This document shows, one piece after another, positions 1 to 8,057 of a stretch of DNA of 64,000 bases; position 1 is the first letter of the stretch, and the number at the start of each line of letters is the position of its first letter. Below the pieces are notes generated by a model. The model had not been told where the DNA came from. It worked only from the letters and a program-made list of their open reading frames with translations, and ran no database searches. The stretch lies in NCBI RefSeq assembly GCF_000826185.2, contig NZ_LN648875.1:186001-250000 (forward strand), read 5' to 3'. This DNA is from Microbacterium gorillae (GTDB lineage Bacteria > Actinomycetota > Actinomycetes > Actinomycetales > Microbacteriaceae). The position numbers were made by a program, and so were the translations under genes.

Positions 1-513
1 ACCGTCGCGGTAGGTGCCACGGCGCTCGTGGTCGTTCCACGGTCCGAATCCACCGGCGGGGTGGATCAGGAACCAGTCGTGCCCGGGACCGGCGGCCTGC
101 AGGTCCTCGAGCACGGCCGCCATCTCGCGGGCCTCGTCCGCGAACTCGGCCGGGAACTCCCCGTCGATGACGCGCGGCCCGCCGGGCGCGACGAGCGAGC
201 CGCCGGCGCCACCGATGACACCCACGCGGACGCCGGCCGGCAGAGCCGCGATGGTCTCCGCGATCGCCGGACGAGTGCGGCCGGCCATCTCGCCGCGCGG
301 CGAGGTGGCGAAGATCACGACGTCGGCGTCCCCGATCGTCTCGACGAGAGCCGGGACGTCGAGCAGGGTTCCGGTGCGGTACGTCACCCCCTCCTGCGGC
401 TGCTCGGGCTCGCTTCGAGAGACGGAGACGACGGCGTGACCGCGCTCCTTCGCCTCGGAGACGATGTTGCGGCCGGCGTAGCCGGTTCCGCCGATGACGG
501 CAATGCGCGACAT
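1..513 (-). CDS. NAD(P)-binding oxidoreductase, C-terminus cut by window edge
   Basis: The frame is open from an ATG at 511-513 to the window edge, so about 171 codons are present and the C-terminus is missing. The protein starts MSRIAVIGGTGYAGRNI, a GxxGxxG dinucleotide-binding turn. It continues with the strand ADVVIFATSPRGE and with GVIGGAGGSLV, as in NmrA/YwnB-like atypical short-chain reductases. Such proteins are cytosolic and bind NAD(P)H; the substrate cannot be read from sequence. A GGAAAGGA ribosome-binding site sits 5 bases before the start. No partner gene is visible on this side; the gene downstream in its own direction lies outside the window. Confidence 0.75.
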   Translation of the reverse strand, partial: MSRIAVIGGTGYAGRNIVSEAKERGHAVVSVSRSEPEQPQEGVTYRTGTLLDVPALVETIGDADVVIFATSPRGEMAGRTRPAIAETIAALPAGVRVGVIGGAGGSLVAPGGPRVIDGEFPAEFADEAREMAAVLEDLQAAGPGHDWFLIHPAGGFGPWNDHERRGTYRDG

Positions 514-588
514 GGGAGTCCTTTCCTCGTTCCCCGAACGTAACGCCCGCGCCCCGCTCGCATTCCCGGACCGGCATCCTTCGTCGAC

Positions 589-1824
589 TCACCCCAGCTG
601 ATCGCGACGCCGGCGAAGATGGGCCCGCTCGGCGGTGTTCTCGGTCAGGTGCAGGGCCCGTTCGTACGCCGCCCGCGCGTCCGCGCTCCGGCCCAGTCGA
701 CGCAGCAGATCCGCCCGCGCGGCATGGAACGCGTGGTAGTCCGCCAGGTCCGCGTTCAGGCGGTCCAGCTCGGCGAGCGCCGGTTGCGCGCCGTCGAGTT
801 CAGCGACCGCCACCGCCCGGTTCAGTCGGACGATCGGCGACGGGTCCACGACCACCAGGCGGTCGTACAGCGCCAGGATCTGAGCCCAGTCCGTGTCGCC
901 CGCCGTGGGCGCCGCGGTGTGGACCGCCCCCATCGCGGCGAGCAGCTGGTAGCGCCCCGGCGCGGGCCCGCCCGCCGCCACCGCGACCAGGCACTCGCGC
1001 ACGAGCGCGTGCCCCTCTCCGACCAAGGCACGATCCCATGCTCCGCGATCCTGCTCCGTGAGGGTCACCAGTTCGCCGGATCGGCTGAGTCGAGCACCGC
1101 GGCGCGCCTCAGTGAGGATCATCAGGGCGAGCAGACCCGTGACTTCACCGTCGTCCGGAAGCAGCGCATGCAGCACTCGCCCGAGCCGGATCGCTTCGCC
1201 GGTCAGCGCCGGCCGGAGCGGATCGTCGGTGCCACCGGAGAGGTAGCCCTCGTTGAAGATCAGGAACAGGACCGTGAGGACGCCGGCGACGCGGGCGCGA
1301 ACGTCGTCGGCGGACGGCACACGATACGCGATGTTCGCGGCGCGGATCTTGGCCTTCGCCCGGGTGATCCGCTGCGCCATCGTCGCCTCCGGAACCAGGA
1401 AGGCACGGGCGATCTCGGCGACCGTGAGCCCGCCGAGCATGCGCAGCGTCAGCGCCACGCGGGCCGGCATGGCCAACGCCGGGTGGCAGCAGATGAACAC
1501 CAGCCGCAGGCGATCGTCCTCGACCGCACCGACCGTTTCGGCCGGTTCGTCGTCGCTGAGCATGTCGGCGGCACCCTCCTTCGCCCCGCGGTGCGACTCG
1601 CGGCGCAGACGATCAAGAGCCTTCCGACGGGCCGTCGTCGCCAACCAGCCCCCCGGGTTCGGCGGCACGCCGTCGGTCGGCCACCGCCGCACCGCCATTT
1701 CGAACGCCTCCGCGGCGGCGTCCTCGGCGATGTCCAGATCGCCGAAGCGCCGGGCGAGGCCCGCGACCACGCGGGCCCACTCCTCCTGGTGAGCCCGCGT
1801 GAGAGACGCGGCGATCGCCGTCAC
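589..1824 (-). CDS. ECF42-type RNA polymerase sigma factor (sigma-70 family)
   Basis: This is a 411-residue sigma factor. Region 2 lies near residues 10-85 and includes DIAEDAAAEAFEMAVRRW. Region 4 lies near 120-180 and includes the helix-turn-helix LTVAEIARAFLVPEATMAQR. A long C-terminal extension of about 200 residues contains tandem helices of TPR type. Length and architecture match the ECF42 group (COG4941), which lacks a classical anti-sigma factor and is normally encoded beside DGPF/YCII proteins. Two such proteins lie immediately upstream here. The start is the GTG at 1822-1824, overlapping the TGA of the preceding gene (GTGA), which implies translational coupling. A longer frame begins at 1890, but its extra residues lie inside the upstream gene. 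Confidence 0.9.
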   Translation of the reverse strand: MTAIAASLTRAHQEEWARVVAGLARRFGDLDIAEDAAAEAFEMAVRRWPTDGVPPNPGGWLATTARRKALDRLRRESHRGAKEGAADMLSDDEPAETVGAVEDDRLRLVFICCHPALAMPARVALTLRMLGGLTVAEIARAFLVPEATMAQRITRAKAKIRAANIAYRVPSADDVRARVAGVLTVLFLIFNEGYLSGGTDDPLRPALTGEAIRLGRVLHALLPDDGEVTGLLALMILTEARRGARLSRSGELVTLTEQDRGAWDRALVGEGHALVRECLVAVAAGGPAPGRYQLLAAMGAVHTAAPTAGDTDWAQILALYDRLVVVDPSPIVRLNRAVAVAELDGAQPALAELDRLNADLADYHAFHAARADLLRRLGRSADARAAYERALHLTENTAERAHLRRRRDQLG

Positions 1825-2207
1825 GGCTCCAGGAGGCTCCGAAGGTCCGCCTCGGTCTGGAAGGGACGCACCTCGACGACGCCGCGGCACGCCTTGGATC
1901 CCTCTGCGGCCAGCGCCAGGGCCTCATCGAGGTCGATGGCATCGATCACCCAGAAGCCGCCGAGGTACTCCTTGGCCTCCAGGTACGGCCCATCGGTGAT
2001 GACCGGAGCATCGCCCTGGCCGTCAACGGTGGTCGCGGTGCCGGCTTCGGCGAGGCCGTCCGCGAAGACGAACTTCCCCTCGCGTTCCAGCTTCGCGTTG
2101 AACTCGCCGGTGTCGGCGAAGGACTGGCGGAAGTCCTCCACTGACCCGTAGCCGTTCGTCACATCGCGCTCCCGCGGTCCGAAGACCGAGAGCATGTAGC
2201 GGGTCAT
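1821..2207 (-). CDS. YCII-related (DGPF domain) protein
   Basis: This 128-residue protein has the YCII/DGPF alpha-beta fold signature: ITDGPYLEAKEYLGGFWVID near residues 70-90. The family is small and cytosolic and its biochemistry is undefined. In actinobacteria it is strongly linked to ECF42 sigma factors, which recognise promoters of DGPF genes. The gene is the middle member of a three-gene unit: one base separates it from the upstream paralogue (TGACATG) and 4 bases overlap the downstream sigma factor. It is a tandem paralogue of the 2209-2589 gene but clearly diverged, sharing mainly the DGPY-x3-KE-x-LGGF core. Family and context are confident; function is unknown. Confidence 0.88.
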   Translation of the reverse strand: MTRYMLSVFGPRERDVTNGYGSVEDFRQSFADTGEFNAKLEREGKFVFADGLAEAGTATTVDGQGDAPVITDGPYLEAKEYLGGFWVIDAIDLDEALALAAEGSKACRGVVEVRPFQTEADLRSLLEP

Positions 2208-2208
2208 G

Positions 2209-2589
2209 TCAGTCGTTTCCCTTCTGCTCGTCGGGCTGTTCCGGAGGGAACGGGAACCGGTGAACCTCCTGCGGCCACTCGAGTGCGACCGCCAACCGCC
2301 CCGCCCACATGCGCGCGGCATCGTCGTCGGCGACATCAATGACGCAGAAGCCGCCGAGGTGCTCCTTCGTGTCCGCGTAGGGACCGTCGGTGAAGACCGG
2401 TTCGCCGTCACGAGCGGTGACGCTGCACACGGCGGTGTCCGCGTCCAGGCCGCCGTTGGTGAAGACGAAGACGCCGGCCGCAGCCATCTCCGCGATCACC
2501 GCGCGGCCGGCGCGTCCCTTCTCCTCCAGCTGCTCGGGTGTGTGCGCAGGCACCCACTCGTCGTTGAACGCGATCACATACTCGGCCAC
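2209..2589 (-). CDS. YCII-related (DGPF domain) protein
   Basis: This 126-residue paralogue of the next gene carries VFTDGPYADTKEHLGGFCVI near residues 65-85, the DGPF family hallmark. The start is a GTG at 2587-2589, with CGGAGACGAC directly upstream as ribosome-binding site. It is the first gene of the YCII-YCII-sigma factor unit, so its upstream region (2590-2737) should hold the unit's promoter. In known ECF42 systems that promoter is read by the sigma factor itself. No function beyond the family can be assigned. Confidence 0.87.
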   Translation of the reverse strand: MAEYVIAFNDEWVPAHTPEQLEEKGRAGRAVIAEMAAAGVFVFTNGGLDADTAVCSVTARDGEPVFTDGPYADTKEHLGGFCVIDVADDDAARMWAGRLAVALEWPQEVHRFPFPPEQPDEQKGND

Positions 2590-2672
2590 GTCGTCTCCGT
2601 TTCTCAGCCCGGGCGGTCACGGCGACCGCCTCACTCATGCCACGAACGGCGACGGCCGGATACGACAGCTCT

Positions 2673-2687
2673 GCGAAGATTCTTCGC
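2673..2687. promoter_or_regulatory. Perfect inverted repeat upstream of the DGPF/ECF42 unit
   Basis: GCGAAGATTCTTCGC is a 7+1+7 palindrome located 84 bases before the first DGPF start. The spacing and symmetry suit a dimeric repressor site in the promoter region. No matching regulator is identified in the window, so this is only a candidate operator. Confidence 0.3.
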
Positions 2688-2711
2688 TCACGGGGCCCCC
2701 GACGCAACGGT

Positions 2712-2728
2712 CCCGCGGCTTCCGCGGG
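2712..2728 (-). terminator. Short GC hairpin after the GntR gene
   Basis: CCCGCGG and CCGCGGG form a 7-bp stem with a 3-base loop, 9 bases past the stop of the GntR-family gene. There is no T-run, so it is a weak intrinsic terminator candidate. Confidence 0.35.
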
Positions 2729-2737
2729 CGGGCGGGC

Positions 2738-3445
2738 TCAGCCGGCGGTGTCGGAGATCGTGGACCGGGCCGCCGGGCGGTGCTTGCGGAGCCAGACTTC
2801 GGTCTGCTGCACGTGCTCGGCGGCGGCGCTCGTGGCCGCCACCGGATCGCGGTTCGCGATCGCGGTGAGGATGGCCCGGTGTCCGGCGTCGGATCGGCGC
2901 TTGATCTCCCGAGCGTCCGCCGTGGTGAAGATGCGGTACGCCATCGACCGGGTGCGCAGGACGCCGGTCAGCGTGCTCAGGGCGGGGTTTCCGGACAGTT
3001 CGACGATGCGCATGTGGAACAGGTGATCCAGGCGCGACTGCTCGTCGTCATCGTGCGTGCGCTCGAGTTCGTCCAGCAGCGCCGAGAGCTCGGCCACGGT
3101 CTCCTCGTCGCGTCGAGCCGCCGCCAGCCCGGCCGCGTGCGATTCCAGGACGCGGCGCAGTTCGTACAGCTCCAGCACGGACTCCAGCGGAAGCAGCCCG
3201 ACCGTGAGCGAGAGAGACCCGAGCAGATCGGACGCCAGCAGGGAGCTGACGTAGGTTCCGGACCCGTGGCGGGTCTCGACGACGCCGAGTGCGGCCAGCG
3301 TTCGGATCGCTTCGCGCAGCGAGCTGCGGGAGACACCGAACCGGTCGCAGAGTTCGCTTTCGCTCGGCAGCCGATCCCCCGCGCTCAGCGTTCCGTCGGC
3401 GATCAGGGCTCGCAATCCGTGGAATGCGGTGTCCACTGCGCTCAT
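2738..3445 (-). CDS. GntR-family (FadR/FCD subfamily) transcriptional regulator
   Basis: This 235-residue protein has an N-terminal winged helix (about residues 5-70) with DRLPSESELCDRFGVSRSSL, the GntR signature. A helical FCD ligand-binding domain (about 90-220) follows, with the typical metal-binding pattern of Asp/His residues (for example RLDHLFHMRI and DAGHRAILTAI). The ATG at 3443-3445 was chosen because GGAGGTGGGC precedes it; an in-frame ATG at 3487 has no such site. The gene is divergent from the PLP enzyme and ABC importer genes starting at 3590, so it is their probable local repressor. Direct repeats AATTCGTCTGA in the shared promoter region are its likely binding sites. Confidence 0.9.
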   Translation of the reverse strand: MSAVDTAFHGLRALIADGTLSAGDRLPSESELCDRFGVSRSSLREAIRTLAALGVVETRHGSGTYVSSLLASDLLGSLSLTVGLLPLESVLELYELRRVLESHAAGLAAARRDEETVAELSALLDELERTHDDDEQSRLDHLFHMRIVELSGNPALSTLTGVLRTRSMAYRIFTTADAREIKRRSDAGHRAILTAIANRDPVAATSAAAEHVQQTEVWLRKHRPAARSTISDTAG

Positions 3446-3496
3446 GCCCACCTCCGGTTCGGACGCTCCATTGTCACGGTTCCGCACGACTTCCGA

Positions 3497-3571
3497 AATT
3501 CGTCTGACAAGTCGCGGGGTATTCGCTATGGTTTAGCACCAAGGTCGGCAATGTGGCCCCAATTCGTCTGA
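3497..3571 (+). promoter_or_regulatory. Promoter with two direct-repeat operators before the PLP enzyme and importer operon
   Basis: AATTCGTCTGA occurs exactly at 3497-3507 and again at 3561-3571, 64 bases (about six helical turns) apart. Between them is a plausible promoter: CTGACA at 3504-3509 as -35, a 17-base spacer and TATGGT at 3527-3532 as -10. The first repeat overlaps the -35 and the second lies in the leader just before the 3590 start. This suits repression by the divergent GntR protein, possibly with looping. Binding is inferred. Confidence 0.6.
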
Positions 3572-3589
3572 TCACTTTAACGGAGTTCG

Positions 3590-4819
3590 ATGTCGAACGT
3601 GTTCCCCCTTCCCCAGCCCGTGCGGTTCGCCTCCGGCGTCGCCGCACGCGACGCGTGGCCGCTCGACCCGGCTGTGGTCCACCTCAACCACGGCTCATTC
3701 GGCGCGGTGCTGACCGAGGTCGGGGAGTACCAGGACGCCCTCCGCCGCGAATCCGACCGGAACCCGGTGGGGTGGTATCCGCGGGTCGCCGAGCGCGTGC
3801 GCGAAGCGCGCGGCGCGATCGCCGGGTTCGTCGGCGCCACCGCCGATGACACCGTATTCGTGCCCAACGCATCGGCAGCCGCGACGGTGGTCTTCAACAG
3901 TCTCCGCTTGGAGGCCGGCGACGAGATCCTCGTGACCGACCACGGATACGGCGCGATCACGATGGGGGCCCGCCGACTCGCCGCGCGCTTCGGCGCCCGG
4001 CTGCGGACGCTGGAGATCCCCCTCGCCGCCACCGATCCGGAGATCCTCGAACTCTTCCGCACCGCGATCACACCGCACACCCGGCTCATCGTGGTGGACC
4101 AGATCACTTCCCCCACCGCGCGCACCTTCCCGACCCGCGAGATCACCGACCTCGCCCACACGCGCGGCGTGCGGGTGCTCGTTGACGGCGCCCACGCGCC
4201 GGGCCTCGTCGCGGACGCCGTCGCCGTCGGCGGCGGTGATTGGTGGTTCGGCAATCTGCACAAGTGGCCCGGCGCACCCCGCGGGTCCGCGCTCCTGGTC
4301 ACCCGGGCAGCCGATCGTGACGAGCTGTGGCCGCTCATCGATTCCTGGGGCGCGAATGAGCCGTACCCCGGACGCTTCGACTCCCAGGGGACGATGGACG
4401 CGACCAGTTATCTCGCCTCGCCGCTCGCCGTCGAGGCGATCGAGCGCGAGTACGGCTGGGTGCGCACCCGCCAGACGATGGCCGAACTCGCCGACGCCGG
4501 CGCCCGCCTGATCGGCGACGCGATGGCCTCGATGGTGTCGGGTGAGGCGGTGGCTGATGTCGCCGCACCGGTGCCCTCCATGCGCCTGGTGCGCCTGCCC
4601 GACGGCCTCGGCCTCCACCGCGAGGACGCCGACGACCTGCGCATGCAGATGTACGACGAACTCGGAGTGGAGACCGCCTTCACGAGTTTCCGCGGCATCG
4701 GCTACTTCCGACTCTCCGTGCACCTGTACACCACGACGGACGACTTCCAGGCGTTCGTCGACAAGTGCGTCCCCTCCATCCTCCGCAAAGCGGAATCGCG
4801 CCGCATCGGCGCTGCGTGA
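3590..4819 (+). CDS. Class V aminotransferase-fold PLP enzyme (isopenicillin-N-epimerase-like)
   Basis: This 409-residue cytosolic enzyme starts with VVHLNHGSFGAVL near residue 30, typical of the isopenicillin N epimerase/class V branch. The PLP-binding Asp-His region is LVDGAHAPGLV (about 195-205). The Schiff-base lysine is in NLHKWPGAPRGS (about 222-233). Family members act as epimerases, C-S lyases or transaminases, so the reaction is not fixed by sequence. It is the first gene of an operon with a sugar-type ABC importer, suggesting it processes an amino-group-bearing or sulfur-bearing compound brought in by that importer. The next gene begins 34 bases downstream. Confidence 0.88.
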   Translation: MSNVFPLPQPVRFASGVAARDAWPLDPAVVHLNHGSFGAVLTEVGEYQDALRRESDRNPVGWYPRVAERVREARGAIAGFVGATADDTVFVPNASAAATVVFNSLRLEAGDEILVTDHGYGAITMGARRLAARFGARLRTLEIPLAATDPEILELFRTAITPHTRLIVVDQITSPTARTFPTREITDLAHTRGVRVLVDGAHAPGLVADAVAVGGGDWWFGNLHKWPGAPRGSALLVTRAADRDELWPLIDSWGANEPYPGRFDSQGTMDATSYLASPLAVEAIEREYGWVRTRQTMAELADAGARLIGDAMASMVSGEAVADVAAPVPSMRLVRLPDGLGLHREDADDLRMQMYDELGVETAFTSFRGIGYFRLSVHLYTTTDDFQAFVDKCVPSILRKAESRRIGAA

Positions 4820-4853
4820 TCCGCCCAGCACCCACAGAAAGGCACCACAGCAC

Positions 4854-6155
4854 ATGAAGCGCAATCGCATCCTGACCACGGCCGCCGTCGGCGTCGCGAC
4901 GACGCTCGCTCTCGCCGGCTGCTCCGCCGGTGACGGCGGAGACGCGTCCGGAAAGGTCACCATTCAGATGGTTGAGAGCCTGACCAACCCCGCTCGTACC
5001 GAGATCATCCAGGGTCTGCTCGACACCTTCGAGAAGGCCAACCCGGACATCACGGTCAAGCTCGTCTCACCGCCCACCGATCAGGCGGATCAGAAGATCC
5101 AGCAGATGCTCCAGGCCGGCACCGGGATCGACGTGCTCGAAGTGCGCGACCTCACCGTCGGTCCGTTCACGAACAACAAGTGGATCTACGACATGACCGC
5201 CGACCTCAAGGGCTGGGACGGGTGGGATGCCATGACCGAGAACGCCAAAGCGGTCGCCCAGGCTGATGGCAAGACCTACTACATCCCCTACGGCTTCTAC
5301 GGGCTGACGCTGTTCTACCGCACCGACCTCGTCAAAGCGGCCGGCTTCGCAGAGGCGCCGCACAGCTACGATGACCTCCTCAAGCAGGCCACCGCGATCC
5401 AGGACCCGTCCAAGAACCAGTACGGGTACGCGTTCCGCGGCGGCGCCAACGGCTACGGAAACGCCGTCCAGGCGATCTCCTCGTACGTCGCCGACGACAT
5501 CGACACGAAGAACGCCTACCTCCTGACCAGCGGCAAGACGATCTTCTCGGCGCCGGAAGCCAAGACGGCCCTGGAGACCTACTTCAAGCTGTTCACGCAG
5601 GCCTCTCCGCCGTCGGCCGTCTCGTGGGGCTACCCCGAGATGGTGGAGGGCTTCACCAACGGTTCCACCGCCTTCCTGCTGCAGGACCCCGAGGTCATCG
5701 CCACCGTCGAGGCGTCCACGACGCTGAAGGCTGACCAGTGGGGCACCGCACCGCTCGTGGTCGGCGCGTCGGGCAAGGCCACGCAGCCGCTGGCGACGGC
5801 CGGCTGGGGTGTGGCCGAATCGAGCAAGCACAAGGAGGCGGCCGTCAAGCTCGTGGAGTACCTCACCTCGGGCAAGGCCGCCGTCGACTTCGCCAAGGGC
5901 AACAGCCTCGTGCCGATCATCGCCTCGGCCGCAGACGACTCGTTCTACAAGGAAGGGCCGTGGGCGGCGTACGTCACGATGACCCAGGACCCCGCCACCT
6001 ACATCCCGGTCGTGCAGCCGCGCGGCGTGAGCTGGTGGACCGAGTGGGGCCAGAAGGCCGACAAGGAGGTCCAGCAGGTCCTCCTCGGCGACATGACGCA
6101 GGATGAGCTGCTCACGTCCTGGGACACCTACTGGACCGACAAGCTCGCGGGCTGA
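4854..6155 (+). CDS. ABC importer substrate-binding lipoprotein (family 1, carbohydrate type)
   Basis: This 433-residue protein has a lipoprotein signal ending in LALAGCSAG (Cys about residue 24), so it should be anchored on the outer face of the membrane. The mature part is a periplasmic-binding-protein fold of the MalE/UgpB cluster: KVTIQMVESLTNPARTEI, then IPYGFYGLTLFYRTDL near residue 145 and a Trp-rich C-terminus. The ATG at 4854 begins the signal peptide; the longer frame upstream lies inside the PLP-enzyme gene. The two permease genes follow with a one-base gap and a 4-base overlap. The ligand cannot be named; the PLP enzyme in the operon hints at an amino compound. Confidence 0.93.
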   Translation: MKRNRILTTAAVGVATTLALAGCSAGDGGDASGKVTIQMVESLTNPARTEIIQGLLDTFEKANPDITVKLVSPPTDQADQKIQQMLQAGTGIDVLEVRDLTVGPFTNNKWIYDMTADLKGWDGWDAMTENAKAVAQADGKTYYIPYGFYGLTLFYRTDLVKAAGFAEAPHSYDDLLKQATAIQDPSKNQYGYAFRGGANGYGNAVQAISSYVADDIDTKNAYLLTSGKTIFSAPEAKTALETYFKLFTQASPPSAVSWGYPEMVEGFTNGSTAFLLQDPEVIATVEASTTLKADQWGTAPLVVGASGKATQPLATAGWGVAESSKHKEAAVKLVEYLTSGKAAVDFAKGNSLVPIIASAADDSFYKEGPWAAYVTMTQDPATYIPVVQPRGVSWWTEWGQKADKEVQQVLLGDMTQDELLTSWDTYWTDKLAG

Positions 6156-6156
6156 C

Positions 6157-7119
6157 ATGGCCACGATGACCTCAGCGTCACGCGCGGGGCGATCTGTCGA
6201 TTCCGGCAGCATCGCCCCGCGCGGGGCCCCGCGTCGGCGCGTCTTCGGAATGAAGACCGCCCTGTCGATCTTCCTGTTCCTGCTGCCGGCGCTGATCTTC
6301 GTCGGCTGGTTCACCTACTGGCCGATGCTCCAGGGCGCCCGGATGGCGTTCCACAACTGGAACGTGTGGGACCTCACCTCCACCCCGTGGGTGGGGTTCG
6401 CGAACTTCGTCACGGTCTTCCAGGACCCGGCTTTCCCCACGGTGGCGTGGAACACGGTGGTGTGGATCGTGGGCTCGATCGTGCCGCAGTTCGTCATCGG
6501 CTTCGCGCTGGCGCTCTGGCTGCGCAAGAAGTTCCGGTTCCGCGGCGTCTACCAGGCGCTGGTGTTCTACCCGTGGGCGGTGTCCGGCTTCCTCATCGGT
6601 CTGCTGTTCCGTTGGATGTTCAACGCCGAATTCGGCGTCGTGAACGACATGCTGATGAAGATCGGGCTGATCAGCACACCTGTGCCCTGGCTGGCGGATC
6701 CGAAGCTCGCGATGACCGCCGTGATCATCGCGAACGTCTGGTACGGCGTGACGTTCTTCGCGATCATGATCCTCGCCGCCCTGCAGTCGGTACCGGATGA
6801 CTTGTTGGAGGCGGCGAGCCTGGACGGCGCCGGTAAGACGCGTCAGCTGTTCTCGATCATCATCCCGTACATCGCCACGACCCTTTTCCTGACGGTGCTG
6901 CTGCGGGTGATCTGGATCTTCAACTTCCCGGACCTCATCTACGGCATGACCGGCGGTGGACCGGCGAACAAGACCGACATCATCACGACGTGGATGATCA
7001 AGCACACGCAGCTCGGTGACTATGGGATCTCCAGTGCCATCGGCCTGCTGGTGATGGCGTTCCTGCTCGTGTTCTGCGCGTTCTACCTGATGGCGATGGG
7101 ACGGGTGAACAAGAAATGA
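6157..7119 (+). CDS. ABC sugar-type importer permease, MalF-like
   Basis: This 320-residue membrane protein has about six hydrophobic helices, the first at residues 32-53 (TALSIFLFLLPALIFVGWF region). The cytoplasmic EAA loop reads EAASLDGAGKTRQLFSIIIP and contacts the ATPase. The start at 6157 leaves one base after the binding-protein stop; a longer frame from 6103 lies inside the previous gene. It pairs with the next permease to form the channel. No ATP-binding subunit is encoded nearby, so a shared MsiK/UgpC-type ATPase elsewhere in the genome is expected. Confidence 0.93.
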   Translation: MATMTSASRAGRSVDSGSIAPRGAPRRRVFGMKTALSIFLFLLPALIFVGWFTYWPMLQGARMAFHNWNVWDLTSTPWVGFANFVTVFQDPAFPTVAWNTVVWIVGSIVPQFVIGFALALWLRKKFRFRGVYQALVFYPWAVSGFLIGLLFRWMFNAEFGVVNDMLMKIGLISTPVPWLADPKLAMTAVIIANVWYGVTFFAIMILAALQSVPDDLLEAASLDGAGKTRQLFSIIIPYIATTLFLTVLLRVIWIFNFPDLIYGMTGGGPANKTDIITTWMIKHTQLGDYGISSAIGLLVMAFLLVFCAFYLMAMGRVNKK

Positions 7120-8000
7120 GCACCGCGACACAGACTCTCACCGCCGGCGACACGCGACGCCCGGTCGCGCAGCCGCGTGTCACCGTGAGCGGCGCCATCC
7201 GCGTGATCGGGCTCACCGTCTGGCTGCTGATCACGCTGTTCCCGCTGTACTGGATCGTGGTCACCTCGCTGAAGGTGCCCGGCTCGATCAGCCGCTTCCC
7301 GCTGGAGTACTGGCCGAGCGAGTTCACGCTGGAGAACTACTCGAGCCTGCTCCGCAACGGCGGGTTCGGGGTGTTCCTCGAGAACTCCGCCATGGTGGCC
7401 CTGGTCGCGGCGGCGGTCGCGACCCTCATCGCCATGCTGAGCGCCTACGTGCTGGCCCGGTTCCAGTTCCGCAGCAAGGGCGCGATCATGATCGCGTTCC
7501 TGGTGACGCAGATGATCCCGTCGTTCATCGCGCTGGGACCGCTGTACTCGATGATGGCGGACCTCGGGTTCGTCAACAATCGGTTCGGCCTGATCCTGGT
7601 GTACATCGCCGTCTGCATCCCGTTCTCGACGATCATGCTGCGCGGGTTCTTCGAGAACATCCCGGACGCCCTGGAAGAGGCCGCGATGGTCGACGGCTGC
7701 TCGCGGTTCGGTGCGCTGTTCCGCGTTCTCGTCCCGGTGATGAAGCCCGGCATCATCGCCGCGTTCATCTTCAACTTCGTGAACTGCTGGAACGAGCTGT
7801 TCCTGTCGGTGATCCTGATCAATTCGACCGAGAAGGAGACCGTGCCGGCGGCGCTGAACGGTTTCGTGTCGACCTTCAACATCGACTGGGGTCCGATGTC
7901 GGCCGCGGCTGTCCTCGCGGTGATTCCGACGATGGTGCTGTTCGCCCTCGCGTCGAAGTGGATCGTCGAGGGTCTGACCGCGGGTGCCGTCAAGGAGTAG
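7116..8000 (+). CDS. ABC sugar-type importer permease, MalG-like
   Basis: This 294-residue membrane protein has a first helix near residues 30-50 (LTVWLLITLFPLYWIVVTSL) and about six in all. It carries the EAA motif EEAAMVDGCSRFGALFRVLV near residues 190-210. It overlaps the previous permease by 4 bases (ATGA), a standard coupled arrangement. The C-terminus WIVEGLTAGAVKE is typical of MalG-type subunits. It is the last gene of the operon, with a strong hairpin terminator directly after it. Confidence 0.93.
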   Translation: MSTATQTLTAGDTRRPVAQPRVTVSGAIRVIGLTVWLLITLFPLYWIVVTSLKVPGSISRFPLEYWPSEFTLENYSSLLRNGGFGVFLENSAMVALVAAAVATLIAMLSAYVLARFQFRSKGAIMIAFLVTQMIPSFIALGPLYSMMADLGFVNNRFGLILVYIAVCIPFSTIMLRGFFENIPDALEEAAMVDGCSRFGALFRVLVPVMKPGIIAAFIFNFVNCWNELFLSVILINSTEKETVPAALNGFVSTFNIDWGPMSAAAVLAVIPTMVLFALASKWIVEGLTAGAVKE

Positions 8001-8008
8001 ACCGCATG

Positions 8009-8049
8009 ACGAAGCCCTCACTCCCCTGTCCGGGGTGTGAGGGCTTCGT
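8009..8049. terminator. Bidirectional hairpin terminator
   Basis: ACGAAGCCCTCAC (8009-8021) pairs perfectly with GTGAGGGCTTCGT (8037-8049), and CCCC/GGGG pairs further inside the 15-base loop. It lies between the convergent importer operon and rlmB and can serve both directions. Confidence 0.85.
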
Positions 8050-8057
8050 CGTACGGC

